Below, piece after piece: positions 51,747 to 60,697 of a stretch of 64,000 nt of DNA (position 1 is the stretch's first letter; every line of letters begins with the position of its first letter). The translations under genes were made by a program, and so were the position numbers. Below the pieces are notes generated by a model. It saw nothing but the letters and a program-made list of their open reading frames with translations. It made no database searches and was not told the DNA's origin. The stretch is from Paenibacillus_AB sp036577625. GTDB taxonomy: Bacteria > Bacillota > Bacilli > Paenibacillales > NBRC-103111. The DNA is taken from contig NZ_JARBDC010000045.1 of assembly GCF_036577625.1 (NCBI RefSeq), positions 1-64,000 of the forward strand. Reading direction: 5' to 3'.

Positions 51747-52805
51747 TTATCCTAATCTCTTCATTCTTTGATCAGATAACGTTGAGAGTACCGATATAAA
51801 ATTATCAGCGTTTGTTTCACAGAGTTCACTATCTTTTCTAATATAAAAAGTTATGAATTCCCTTTCAGCACTAAAGTCATTTTCAATTATATCTAAAGCA
51901 TTACAATAATAAATTTTATTATTGCTCTCGTCTAAAACCATTATTACAATAGGTTTTGGAAGAATATGAGCTTTCCAATCCCTAATTTGTGCTGATGACA
52001 ATCTAATTTTCTTTGTATTATGCGAATTAAAATTTACTGTCTCCCTTATGTGAAAAGAACACCAGATCGTATTATTTCCCTCAAAAATTATTTCATAATC
52101 CAAATCGTAATCATAATATATTTTATTAAAAGAAACATACTTACTTAATACGTTCTCAAAGATTCTTTCTTGATGATGATCAAATAGTTCGTCACTCTTT
52201 ACGAAATAATACTTTCCTTTAGACTCTTCCTTTGTTTGTTCCAACAATCTTAATAATGCGTCCCGAGAATCAGTAATACTAGGGTTACTACCAATCTGCT
52301 TCTCAAGATGATCGAGATTTTCCAACATTCTAACTATTTCTTTTTCTTTTTCTCTAAGACCGCTGAAAAATTCTTCCCTTACTTCTCGAACCCTTCTATG
52401 TTCTAAAGAATTCAAGTTTAATGTCTCGATAAATTTTTTACCATGCTGTGTTAAATGTTTCAATTTTACTCCATATTCAATATGATGATTCTCACCGGAA
52501 TAAATATTATCTTTACATGGATCAAGCAAATCACTATCCCACTTTCCACTTTTACCAGTTACACTATTACACATTTCGCAGGAGTAATATAAATTATCAT
52601 ATTTGTCTAAATCGCCTTCTGGATACATGCTAGCCAAATTTTGTGGAATGAAATGATCGATTTGAAAAGCTTTATATCCAACGATAAATTCCGCCTCATT
52701 AGACCCACAATATGCGCATTTATAATCGAAATCAATACGCAAATATTTTCGACAACGTTTATCTTTGTATGTTACATACCTTTTTCTTCTTACAAATTGA
52801 GGCAT
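51747..52805 (-). CDS. HNH endonuclease with C-terminal DUF4365-like domain
   Basis: ATG 52805 has AGGAG at 7 nt, giving 352 residues. The N-terminus holds a zinc-type HNH (treble-clef) nuclease: C30-x2-C33, D50-H51, N71, C76-x2-C79 and N80, in 'CAYCGS...IDHF...YYSCEMCN'. A helical, charged middle follows (about 115-200). The last ~130 residues ('DYDLDYEIIFEGN...FHIRET...PKPIVIMVLDESNNKIYYCNALDI') resemble the DUF4365 restriction-endonuclease-like fold, but the usual Q-x-K pair reads H-x-R, so that site may be inactive. It is the last gene of the GHKL–receiver–HNH operon, 10 bp behind the receiver gene. Probable role: DNA-cleaving effector. Confidence 0.85.
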   Translation of the reverse strand: MPQFVRRKRYVTYKDKRCRKYLRIDFDYKCAYCGSNEAEFIVGYKAFQIDHFIPQNLASMYPEGDLDKYDNLYYSCEMCNSVTGKSGKWDSDLLDPCKDNIYSGENHHIEYGVKLKHLTQHGKKFIETLNLNSLEHRRVREVREEFFSGLREKEKEIVRMLENLDHLEKQIGSNPSITDSRDALLRLLEQTKEESKGKYYFVKSDELFDHHQERIFENVLSKYVSFNKIYYDYDLDYEIIFEGNNTIWCSFHIRETVNFNSHNTKKIRLSSAQIRDWKAHILPKPIVIMVLDESNNKIYYCNALDIIENDFSAEREFITFYIRKDSELCETNADNFISVLSTLSDQRMKRLG

Positions 52806-52815
52806 ACTTATTCTC

Positions 52816-53334
52816 CTAATGTTTCTCTTTAAGTAATTTTTCAATTGTTTCATTAATTTTCTTCAATTCCAATATTTCACTATCTAGGCGAGATGTTTTT
52901 TGAGTCATACCCAATTCAAATTCATCAACAGTTTGTTTAACTTTACTTCTGTTGTAAGATCTTTTTATTCTAATGATCAAACTATCCAACTCGCTTTCAA
53001 GATTTCCTTTATCGATAACCTGATCAAACTCTGATAGGTCTTTAATTTCTATTTCATTTACATAACTTGTTATTAAAACAATATAAATATTAGAATCCTG
53101 TTTTCTAATTTCTTCAAGCACATCAAGACCTGAATATCCCATACCCTTCTTGTCCAGATTTTTATCAATTATTAAGAAATTTATTTTCAACGCACAGAAT
53201 AAATCATAATATTGATTTGGGCTTTCTAGTAGCTCTTCCTTATAATGTAGTTCAATTCCCTCAAGATTGAAGTGTCTTCTTAAAGAATTTATGTTTTCTA
53301 ATTCGTCTTCAATATAAAATCCTTTTATGCACAC
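52816..53334 (-). CDS. Stand-alone response-regulator receiver protein with coiled-coil tail
   Basis: The 172-residue protein matches the receiver fold with CheY-like spacing: acidic pair E9/D10 (YIEDE), phospho-acceptor D57 (LIIDKNL), T89 (LITS) and K109 (VIDKGN). No output domain follows. Residues ~125-170 are a coiled coil (SRLDSEILELKKINETIEKLLKE). GTG 53334 starts 2 bp after the stop of the GHKL gene, with AAGGAG 10 nt upstream, so translation is coupled. It probably receives a phosphate from, or docks on, the kinase-like half of that protein and signals to the HNH protein. Confidence 0.85.
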   Translation of the reverse strand: MCIKGFYIEDELENINSLRRHFNLEGIELHYKEELLESPNQYYDLFCALKINFLIIDKNLDKKGMGYSGLDVLEEIRKQDSNIYIVLITSYVNEIEIKDLSEFDQVIDKGNLESELDSLIIRIKRSYNRSKVKQTVDEFELGMTQKTSRLDSEILELKKINETIEKLLKEKH

Positions 53335-53336
53335 AT

Positions 53337-55856
53337 TTATCCAACTCCTTTTGGAAATCTGACTGTAAAGACTGCCCCCCCATGATCTTGAGAGTTTGCA
53401 ACACTAATTTCTCCGTTATAATTTTCAACAATATCTTTTACAATAGCCAATCCCAAACCAATTCCTCCGGCCTTTGTAGAATGAAATGGGGAGAAAATTA
53501 TCTTTTCATACCCTTCTTTAATTCCATGACCGTTGTCCTCAATAATGATTTCATAATATTCTTCATATTCCTTTGAGGAGATTTTTATTACTTTATTTCT
53601 TGTAGCCTTAAGTGCCTCAAATGAATTTGTAATCAAATTTATTATTATTGACTCTAAGTCAATTTGAAACATTTTTAAATGACATTGAAAATCATCTAGT
53701 TCTAATAGAATATTTATGTTTTGTGATTTTATAATATTGAAATATAGCTCAGATATCTCTTCAATTATACTTTTGAAATTTATCGAATCATACTTTTCTC
53801 TTTTATCCTTTTTCACAAAATTTACAATCAATCTTCCAAAACCCTGCATCCTTGATATATCACTTGATATATTTTCAATTGACGCTTTTAAATCCCCGTT
53901 AGCAGCCAATTCACTTCTCGAAATGACTTTAGATAAATAACTCATATTTATTGCCATTCTATGTATTATGTCTGATGTCTCATGTCCGAATGCTCCAGTA
54001 AGCATTCCAATTGATGCAAGATTTTTATATAAACTAAGTTCTTTTTCTTTATTGTCTAATTCTTCTTCATAAACCTCTTTTGTTGTTTTAATTATATCGT
54101 CTACTTGTTTTCGCTCTTTTTCTAACTGACTTTTTTGGTAAAACACTTCGTCATTTGCGTTCTTAACAACTTGATCAATAACCTGTGAGACATTTTTTTT
54201 TTCTTCAGAATCAGAGATGCTTTCCAATAATGATTGAATTTTTCGGTTTTGGCTTTCTAACCTTTGTTGCCTGAGTTTTTCCCTTTCTTCTTCCTCAATT
54301 CGCCTCTTGTCTTCTTCTTCGATCCTTTTCTTATCGAGGGCTTCAATTTTTTTAGTTTCTAAAGACTTCTTATAGTCTTCATAACGAATGTTGCTAATAA
54401 AGTTTGTACAGAATAATACAAATTTCTGCAGGTCTTGAAATGCTTCATTCTCAATTATTCCTTCTCTGTTTGTAGCATCTATTAATAGTGGATTAGAATG
54501 TTCAGTTATTCTTACGATTCCTATAACCTGATTATTGCTTACTAAATAATTATGAGGATTCTTAACTTTTTGGTTATCCAACAATAACCAATCGTTACCT
54601 TCATCACCATAAGGCTTAACATGAAATCCATCCCTATATATTTTAATCCCAGAAAATTCATCTAACACTTCACGGGCCAATGTTATATTAAACCCTTCTT
54701 TTGATAAATTCTGTGCATCTCTGATAAAATAATAAAGCTCTAAAGAGCAATCTCCGCAAGAAAGTCTTGGATTAAAAGAAAAGTTTTCGTTTTTCGGAAC
54801 TAGCTTTGATTTATCCTTATAAGATAACTCCAGAACTTCACCATTATTAATGAGTTTTGCTTCAACTTTTGCATAATGCAGATCTATTATATTATTGACA
54901 ATAATATGACTCTTTAATTCATATTCGTCTGCTTGTAGGATTGGTTTAAAGGAATCATTAGTCAAAAACGTCGGTTCCACTAATACTCTAAGTTCTTTTT
55001 GGACCTTTAATATATCCTTCTGTTTCCACTCATCCCTTAAACCCTCCAAAATAATAATCAAACCAGTTTCTATATCTTTTGAAACAGAAATCTCAGCATA
55101 AACATTCGAAAGTAACGATCGAATTTCTTTTTCTTCAGTTGATCCGATATCCTCTAAAGTATGTTTTACTGCATCGATCCGCACTTCTTCTTCGGAATAT
55201 TCTTTTAGTATAGGTATCAATTCTCCCTCTATTTTTTCTAGGATGTCTGGATTATTCAAATAGAGAGAATAATGATTTTTAGAACCACTAAAAAGAGTAT
55301 TCATAATAAATTCTTTATGTTCTTTTTTCACATTAGGATTAGTTATAAAGTAATCAACATTACATTTGATAAATCTTGCACTTTCATGATCACTAGGGGA
55401 GATTTTTAAAATATTTAACATTTGATATAATGCATTAATATTTATCTCTTCATATTTATTCCAATCAAGTGAGAATTTGAAGGGAGTATGATTTCGAGGG
55501 AATGAATATATCGTTGTCTTTTCTGCTAGTCTTTCAACAGAAAATCGACCTATCCCTTTCTTTCCAGCATATTTTCTTCCACCTGGACTATATGAATTTC
55601 GAACCTTATTATTTGTTCCAATAACGGCCCACCTTTTTTCCACGTCCGCAGTGGTCATTCCAGAACCAGTATCAATCAGTATGATTTTACCATCCTTAGT
55701 TTTTATTCCATCGAAAATTATTTTAACTCCCTCGGCATCTGCATCGTACGAGTTCTTCACCAATTCAACTAATGCAGTAACATAATCAGTTACTAACCAT
55801 CTACCCAATTGACTTATGTGGCGTGCATTGACAGATAAACTAAATTCTTTTTTCAT
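53337..55856 (-). CDS. Double GHKL protein: MORC/Hsp90-like ATPase fused to a histidine-kinase-like module
   Basis: The 839-residue protein has two separate GHKL ATPase sites. N-terminal (about 1-180): ELVKNSYDADA (N box), DTGSGMT (G1) and GKKGIGRFS (G2), of the Hsp90/MutL/MORC kind. The middle (about 490-610) is a long charged coiled coil. C-terminal: an H-box-like GAFGHETSD with H625, N box NLITNSFEA (about 740), EDNGHGI (about 773), FSPFHSTK and GGIGLGLAIV (about 796-805), i.e. a histidine-kinase catalytic domain. No transmembrane segment or classical sensor is visible. GGAGGTG lies 11 nt before the ATG. It is first of three coupled genes. MORC-like ATPases linked to restriction-modification genes are known; this arrangement fits a damage- or invasion-sensing switch. 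Confidence 0.88.
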   Translation of the reverse strand: MKKEFSLSVNARHISQLGRWLVTDYVTALVELVKNSYDADAEGVKIIFDGIKTKDGKIILIDTGSGMTTADVEKRWAVIGTNNKVRNSYSPGGRKYAGKKGIGRFSVERLAEKTTIYSFPRNHTPFKFSLDWNKYEEININALYQMLNILKISPSDHESARFIKCNVDYFITNPNVKKEHKEFIMNTLFSGSKNHYSLYLNNPDILEKIEGELIPILKEYSEEEVRIDAVKHTLEDIGSTEEKEIRSLLSNVYAEISVSKDIETGLIIILEGLRDEWKQKDILKVQKELRVLVEPTFLTNDSFKPILQADEYELKSHIIVNNIIDLHYAKVEAKLINNGEVLELSYKDKSKLVPKNENFSFNPRLSCGDCSLELYYFIRDAQNLSKEGFNITLAREVLDEFSGIKIYRDGFHVKPYGDEGNDWLLLDNQKVKNPHNYLVSNNQVIGIVRITEHSNPLLIDATNREGIIENEAFQDLQKFVLFCTNFISNIRYEDYKKSLETKKIEALDKKRIEEEDKRRIEEEEREKLRQQRLESQNRKIQSLLESISDSEEKKNVSQVIDQVVKNANDEVFYQKSQLEKERKQVDDIIKTTKEVYEEELDNKEKELSLYKNLASIGMLTGAFGHETSDIIHRMAINMSYLSKVISRSELAANGDLKASIENISSDISRMQGFGRLIVNFVKKDKREKYDSINFKSIIEEISELYFNIIKSQNINILLELDDFQCHLKMFQIDLESIIINLITNSFEALKATRNKVIKISSKEYEEYYEIIIEDNGHGIKEGYEKIIFSPFHSTKAGGIGLGLAIVKDIVENYNGEISVANSQDHGGAVFTVRFPKGVG

Positions 55857-55885
55857 AAATTATTAGACACCTCCGGTTTACCTTA

Positions 55886-55915
55886 CGTTTATCACATCTT
55901 TCCTGACGGTGTAAA
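55886..55915 (-). promoter_or_regulatory. Possible hybrid promoter formed by the IS256 end
   Basis: On the minus strand TTTACA (55915-55910) lies in the IS terminal repeat. TAAACG or GATAAA lies in the flank at 18 or 16 bp. IS256-family ends are known to supply -35 boxes to neighbouring genes. Confidence 0.35.
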
Positions 55916-57451
55916 ATTGTTTGTGTACCATGATTTGGAGCCTAGTCAGGCAACAAAAAAGTAGGGTATTCTCGGGATTGCTGAAGTCACCAAGAAAGGA
56001 ACCCTACTCATGGCAACTATACACGAAAACATGCTTACCGAGCTATTTGAAAATCTTGTCAAACAATTTATTCAAGACAATCTCGAGAAGATCATGAAGG
56101 CGGAGATAAAAAGCTTCATGGACGATGACGATCATTCTGGACACAATAGCCGCAATGGATATTACAAACGGTCGCTTCATACCAAATTCGGCTATATCGA
56201 CGATTTACAAGTTCCGCGGGATCGGAACGGGGACTTCCATACCCAGGTATTTCAACCGTACCAACGCCGAGATGGCTGGCTGGAGGAGGCGGTCATCCAG
56301 ATGTACAAATGCGGTATGGGTACCCGAGATGTTGCGCGATTCATCGAAAGTATGTTTGGTAGCCACTACTCACCGTCGACCGTAAGTAACATTACAGCCA
56401 CCGTTCTGGAAGATATTCAAAATTGGCAATCCAGACCGCTGAAGAGACGTTACTCGGTTATCTACCTGGACGGCCTGTATGTGAAATTGAAACGCAGCAC
56501 GGTTAGCGGTGAGGTGATATACTTTGCGATGGGCATCGATGAAGACGGTCATCGTCAGATTCTTGGTTTTTACGTAGGCGGTCAAGAGAGCGCCAACGGC
56601 TGGCGGGATGTGTTGAAAGACTTATACCAGCGAGGTGCCCAAGAAGTGTTGCTGGGCGTATTCGATGGCCTCCCTGGATTGGATGATGCCTTCCGGGAAA
56701 CGTATCCGAAAGCCGACGTGCAACACTGTATTGTCCATAAAGTTCGATCGACTTTTCCAAAAATTCGCGTGCAGGATAAAACCGACTTCATCGATGACCT
56801 TAAAACGATCTATAACGCGCTGGATCATGATCTGGCTCTGGCTGCCTTCGATACGGTCAAGGCCAAGTGGGGGAAAAAGTATCCGAAGGAAATTCAATCT
56901 TGGGAAGAGCAACTGCCCACCCTTTTGACCTTTTACAAGTATCCGGAACTCATTAAAGCAGCCATCTACACGTCGAATCCGATTGAGCGTATGAACAAAG
57001 AGTTCCGCAAACGTCTGAAGCCCATGAACAGTCTGACTACTATTGATGCAGCGGAGAAGATCATCTATTTGGATGTGTTAGATTATAACGAAACATACAG
57101 TAGTCGAGTCATCCGCGGCTTCGGAGATGCAGTAGTCAAAAAAGAGCTCGCCTTGATGTTCGAGGAACGTTATCCCGCGGCCGTAACGCATGAGCCGGCT
57201 TGACATGGAGCCTCTGCGGGCATGATGGTTGGCGACGCCGCAACAGCTCGAAATACTTGTGTCACCTAGGCATTAAGCCTATCATGCCCGCCACTCCATA
57301 TAAAGCCTTTGGGGATTACTTCCATAATCATCAAGACATCCGGTTCCTTAAGCGCCTATTCAAGAAATAAGTCTGAATAATACAAAAATATTGACTATCC
57401 ATCGTCCCGATGGTCCCCTACCAAGCCTTACACAAACTTCTTGACACTACC
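55905..57451 (+). mobile_element. IS256-family insertion sequence
   Basis: The terminal inverted repeats (55905-55927 and 57429-57451) share GTGT and GTTTGTGTA blocks. A near-matching 8-bp flank (TCTTTCCT / TCTTTCTC) is consistent with the 8-9 bp duplications of the family. It contains one intact transposase. About 230 bp after the transposase stop are non-coding. Inserted 49 bp upstream of the GHKL gene. Confidence 0.8.
56010..57203 (+). CDS. IS256-family (mutator-type) transposase
   Basis: The 397-residue transposase has the DDE triad in family context: D154 (VIYLDGLYVKL), D219 (GVFDGLPGL) and E326 (SNPIERMNKEFRKR). It has full length for the family and no internal stop. It is transcribed opposite to the cargo genes. 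GAAAGGAA lies upstream of the ATG. Confidence 0.95.
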   Translation: MATIHENMLTELFENLVKQFIQDNLEKIMKAEIKSFMDDDDHSGHNSRNGYYKRSLHTKFGYIDDLQVPRDRNGDFHTQVFQPYQRRDGWLEEAVIQMYKCGMGTRDVARFIESMFGSHYSPSTVSNITATVLEDIQNWQSRPLKRRYSVIYLDGLYVKLKRSTVSGEVIYFAMGIDEDGHRQILGFYVGGQESANGWRDVLKDLYQRGAQEVLLGVFDGLPGLDDAFRETYPKADVQHCIVHKVRSTFPKIRVQDKTDFIDDLKTIYNALDHDLALAAFDTVKAKWGKKYPKEIQSWEEQLPTLLTFYKYPELIKAAIYTSNPIERMNKEFRKRLKPMNSLTTIDAAEKIIYLDVLDYNETYSSRVIRGFGDAVVKKELALMFEERYPAAVTHEPA

Positions 57452-57509
57452 TCTTTCTCCTTAACAAATAGAATCGATAAAATTCTCTATTTATAAAAAA
57501 TGATCAATT

Positions 57510-58325
57510 AGGACCTTTCTTCAAACCTAAGTCATAACGAAGCATAATCGAAACCAAAGTCAAAAATGCCTTAAAAGTAAACAGGCTAATTTTTCAAACC
57601 GTGTGGCAATTCGGCGATAATGTTTTATTTTATTGTAAGAAGCACTCCACTCCATGGCGTTCTTTATAAAGTCACCAGCACAATGACGCTGAATGCGGCG
57701 AGATTTTTTACTGAAGATTACTGGTTTAGCATGTTGATCTTGAAGAAGATTCAGGATAGCATTGGTGTATACGCTCGATCTGCCAAGACGTTTGTTCCTT
57801 AAGTTCCATCGATTTCAGCATCTCATAGCCTATAACACAATCATGGCTTTGTCCGCCCGTGAGTTCAAAACGCAGAGGGTTACCCCAGTGCGTCAAAAAT
57901 GGCGTGAATCTTGGTCGTTAGTCCGCCTCGGGAGCGTCCAATTGCCTGGAATTGCCTACCCCCTTTTGCCCCAGCTCCAAGCTGATGAACGCGAACTACG
58001 GTCGCATCGTTCATCACATTTTCGAAGTCAGGTTCAATACCCACACGCCCGACATTTGCCAGCGGCGAAACCGAGTGTACACGCTTTTCCAGAAACCATA
58101 ATACTCCGGCAAATCGCGCCAAGGCGCGCCGGTTCTAGCGATCCAAAGCATCGCGTTAAGCATCGTCCGATTGTCTTTTTCTAGTCGGCCGTCTTGCTTT
58201 TTTTCGCTCAGCATGCAGCACGTCCTAAATGATTTCCCATTGTTCATCCGTGTATTTCGTATCGTCTTCTCATATCCTGATTCTACCACTATTTTTTCTT
58301 ATTTTATAGTTTGAAGACAGACCCT
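57510..58325 (-). pseudogene. IS5-family (IS427-group) insertion sequence remnant
   Basis: On the minus strand, pieces of one transposase occur in order but in different frames. They are an N-terminal 'MLNAMLWIARTGAPWRDLPEYYGFWKSVYTRFRRW', then 'VRVHQLGAGAKGG' and 'QAIGRSRGGLTTKIHAI', then 'LRFELTGGQSHD', and C-terminal echoes of 'WLYKERH.VECF..IKHYRRIA'. The middle catalytic part is lost and stops interrupt the rest. Inverted ends AGGACCTTTCTTCAAAC (57510-57526) and the matching 58309-58325 agree at 14 of 17 bases. The element is inactive. Confidence 0.75.
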
Positions 58326-58357
58326 AGTTAATACAAATATTAATTCTATCCCAAAAA

Positions 58358-59899
58358 TCATCTATAAAATAAAACACGACTAACTGTATTATCAATACAT
58401 TCCTGCGAATAGTTATCGCCAATTTGAATACCTATATTAATTAGCTGCGCGCAGGTCGGATACTTCAAGGCTTTCAAGTCAGCAGCATTTACTTGTGTAT
58501 GTCCATTAAATTGCCTGAAAAACATGTCTACTAGACTCGAATTAAGATACGCGCTTAGCCCTTTTGCAAATTCAATTTGAAGACCTTCTCCATTTTTATG
58601 AAAATAGTTTACTCGATTTTCAAAAGCCACTTTATTAACTTGGGGGTAATTTTTTGGGTCATAAACAGCCGCGACTACTCTTTTTTCTTCTTCTTTAGTT
58701 GTGAACCTTTTCACCAAAACAAATATATCATTTGAAAGAAGGAGACCCTTGGTTTCAGGTGTATACAATATAATATCCGGCTTGGACGTCTTTAACGGCC
58801 AAATGATATTTCCATTAAGAAAATGTCTCGGATATATTAATGGACAATAATTTCCTCGAGGTTTCTTTATTATAAATTCCTTATTCCTGAAATCTACAAC
58901 TTTGCCTGTGGATACTTGAATATTTAAATCTAATAATGTGCAAGGAAGTCTCCTCATTAAAGCAACATAATTATTATCATTATCGTCTTTGACTATTCTA
59001 ATAAAGAGTTCAGAGTCATCGGGATGTATAAGTTGATTCAAAGTCACTTTGTACTTATTTACTCTTTTATCTCGAGCGCCTATACTAGATGAGATAATAA
59101 TATTCTTTTGGTTTTTATCTTTAATCACATGAAATATTATATTTTCCTGTAAAACCTTATCGCGATTAAACAATTCAGTTCTCGACTCAAAAGTATGAAT
59201 TTTCTTAAAAGATACTTGCTCTATCAAATCTCTTCTAAAAGAATAAAAATAAGGTCCATTACAAAAACTCCGCGGCGTAATCGCGACTAATTGTCCCTTT
59301 TTTTCAAGCATTCGAAATGCTATACTTAGAAACCCACTATATAGATTTGGACTTTCGAGGTTCGCGCTAATTAATAATTTTCTTGCCCTATCCCTAATAG
59401 AAAGTTTTTTATAGGGAGGATTCATAATAATGTAATTGAAAGTTCCTATTCCCTTATTTTTTACAAACTCTGTTCCTAAACAAATAAAATCATCATTAAT
59501 AACTTTAAATGAGAATTCAATTCCCAACGCATTACATAACTCATTACATAACATCATGGTTTTATGTAAAGCTGAGAAGAGGCTTTGGTCACTTTCAACA
59601 GCAACAACCTCTATCTTTTCAACTTTTGTTTTGCTCTTGCATATTTTCGCTATTAGGGCAGCTGTTAAGATCCCTACTCCTGCACCAGGATCTAAGATTT
59701 TATATTTTTTTTTACCCAATCTAAAGTGTGATGCAAGCTTATTTGCTAATGATATATCAGAAAAGAATTGCTCGTTTTCTTCTTTCTTTTTCTCGTCTAA
59801 CAGAACTGCTGTTTCTTTTCTTATGGTGTCAACTTTCATGAGAAAATTTTTTATATTAACTCTTACTTCTTTTGAATGTTCATACGCCGCAACTAGCAT
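58358..59899 (-). CDS. N6-adenine DNA methyltransferase (Eco57I/PstI-like, gamma-type)
   Basis: The 513-residue protein has SAM motif I DPGAGVG (70-76) and catalytic motif IV NPPY (160-163), in gamma-class order. The C-terminal half ('QVSTGKVVDFRNKEFI', 'YPRHF', 'LSAYLNSSLVDMFFRQFNGHTQVNAADLKALKYP') is a target-recognition region as in BsuBI/PstI- and Eco57I-like enzymes. GGGGAG lies 6 nt before the ATG. No cognate classical restriction enzyme is adjacent. On the same strand, beyond two insertion sequences, come the GHKL, receiver and HNH genes, with which it probably once formed one operon. AT-rich codon use is unlike the host's. Confidence 0.88.
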   Translation of the reverse strand: MLVAAYEHSKEVRVNIKNFLMKVDTIRKETAVLLDEKKKEENEQFFSDISLANKLASHFRLGKKKYKILDPGAGVGILTAALIAKICKSKTKVEKIEVVAVESDQSLFSALHKTMMLCNELCNALGIEFSFKVINDDFICLGTEFVKNKGIGTFNYIIMNPPYKKLSIRDRARKLLISANLESPNLYSGFLSIAFRMLEKKGQLVAITPRSFCNGPYFYSFRRDLIEQVSFKKIHTFESRTELFNRDKVLQENIIFHVIKDKNQKNIIISSSIGARDKRVNKYKVTLNQLIHPDDSELFIRIVKDDNDNNYVALMRRLPCTLLDLNIQVSTGKVVDFRNKEFIIKKPRGNYCPLIYPRHFLNGNIIWPLKTSKPDIILYTPETKGLLLSNDIFVLVKRFTTKEEEKRVVAAVYDPKNYPQVNKVAFENRVNYFHKNGEGLQIEFAKGLSAYLNSSLVDMFFRQFNGHTQVNAADLKALKYPTCAQLINIGIQIGDNYSQECIDNTVSRVLFYR

Positions 59900-60229
59900 T
59901 CAAAACTCCCCGCAATCTATAAATACATATTCAATATTCTATCATCTCCCTATTAAAATAAATATCCCTAACCTCTATGAATCCAATTTTCACATCTATT
60001 TTTCAAAATAGTTAGAATATCTTCCTCATGATCCGTTGCACCCATGCATCAATATAATCACTTTGATAATGCTTTTATCTTTTCTATATCTAAAATTTTC
60101 ACACATGTTAAGAGCAAAACTATCCCAATGTCCGTCTTAATTTACAACGGCCTCTAATAAGCTTCGTACGACCTCCTCAATTAGATGACCTTTTTGGGAG
60201 TTAGTAATAAAGTAGATATAGACCATTTA
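59900..60229. other. AT-rich non-coding stretch
   Basis: There is no intact gene between the methyltransferase start and the XRE remnant. The minus strand shows broken frames that may be further decay of a regulator gene, with stops in all frames. Confidence 0.4.
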
Positions 60230-60505
60230 TCCGATCTAGCCATCTCAATAAGATACTTTGGTGTAAGTGGAGTAGTGATCTGAGCGACTGCACAAATCCT
60301 TCAGACCCGTCATCAATAAGCCAGTTCAAATTGCACTTAAAAGCCTTTTTAAGGGCTACGGTGGTTCGCAAGAGGGATAACAGTTACCGCGTTCAATATC
60401 GCTCAGAATGCCTTGAGAAACACCTGTACGGTGGTCAGCAAATTCTTTCTGGTTCAATTGATTGGTTTTACGAATGTATTTAACATTTTCCCCCAATGAC
60501 AACAC
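60230..60505 (-). pseudogene. Degraded XRE (Cro/C1-type) regulator, possible controller gene
   Basis: GTG 60505 opens a 49-codon frame encoding 'LGENVKYIRKTNQLNQKEF' and 'TGVSQGILSDIERGN', a classical XRE helix-turn-helix, stopped by TAG at 60358-60356. In another frame the expected continuation is readable (VALKKAFKCNLNWLIDDGSEG), so a small indel near 60360 broke the gene. It stands first in the cargo block, upstream of the methyltransferase, where restriction-modification systems carry controller proteins. Confidence 0.65.
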
Positions 60506-60531
60506 GTATAAGCCCTTCTAAATACAGAAGA

Positions 60532-60564
60532 CCCCGCAATTATGTGAAATACATAATTACGGGG
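60532..60564. terminator. Hairpin inside the right end of the element
   Basis: CCCCGCAATTATGT (60532-60545) pairs with ACATAATTACGGGG (60551-60564) with one mismatch. On the minus strand it is followed by TCTTCTGTATTT. It may stop glmS read-through into the cargo. Confidence 0.5.
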
Positions 60565-60617
60565 TTCAGAATCTTGATGTAGTCCGTTGAGTTCCAGTTG
60601 GACTGATATACCCGAGT

Positions 60618-60697
60618 AGTCTATTATCTCAGTCTACAACTTTGTTATCTGAGTCTAGTACTTATTATTTATTCTAATACTTTATTTTTACTGAACA
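60618..60697 (-). repeat. Right end: four close TnsB-site-like repeats
   Basis: Reading inward from 60697: repeats ending TAGAAT (to 60671), TAGACT (to 60652), TAGACT (to 60631) and a short TAGACT copy (to 60618), head to tail at 19-21 bp. This mirrors the compact right end of Tn7, which faces glmS. Confidence 0.75.

Larger units (their letters stand above)
51475..60697. mobile_element. Tn7-like element at attTn7 without transposition genes
   Basis: The ends start TGTTCA in inverted orientation, and 21 of the first 27 bases match. Each end carries several same-facing ~20-bp repeats ending TAGACT: three spaced groups at the left end, four closely packed copies at the right. A perfect 5-bp duplication TTTAT flanks the element. 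The right end lies 18 bp plus the duplication past the glmS stop codon, where Tn7 inserts. The interior is AT-rich and encodes DNA-modification/defence-like genes and insertion sequences. I found nothing resembling TnsA, TnsB, TnsC or TniQ/TnsD. It is either a cargo-only derivative moved in trans or a decayed element. Confidence 0.85.

Noticed and set aside
55905..58325. The two insertion sequences as one composite transposon
   Set aside because: They belong to different families with unrelated ends and differ strongly in decay.
51475..60697. tnsA/B/C or tniQ genes inside the Tn7-like element
   Set aside because: The only transposases seen belong to IS256 and a decayed IS5 copy; no TnsB-type integrase, TnsC ATPase or TniQ domain was found in any frame.
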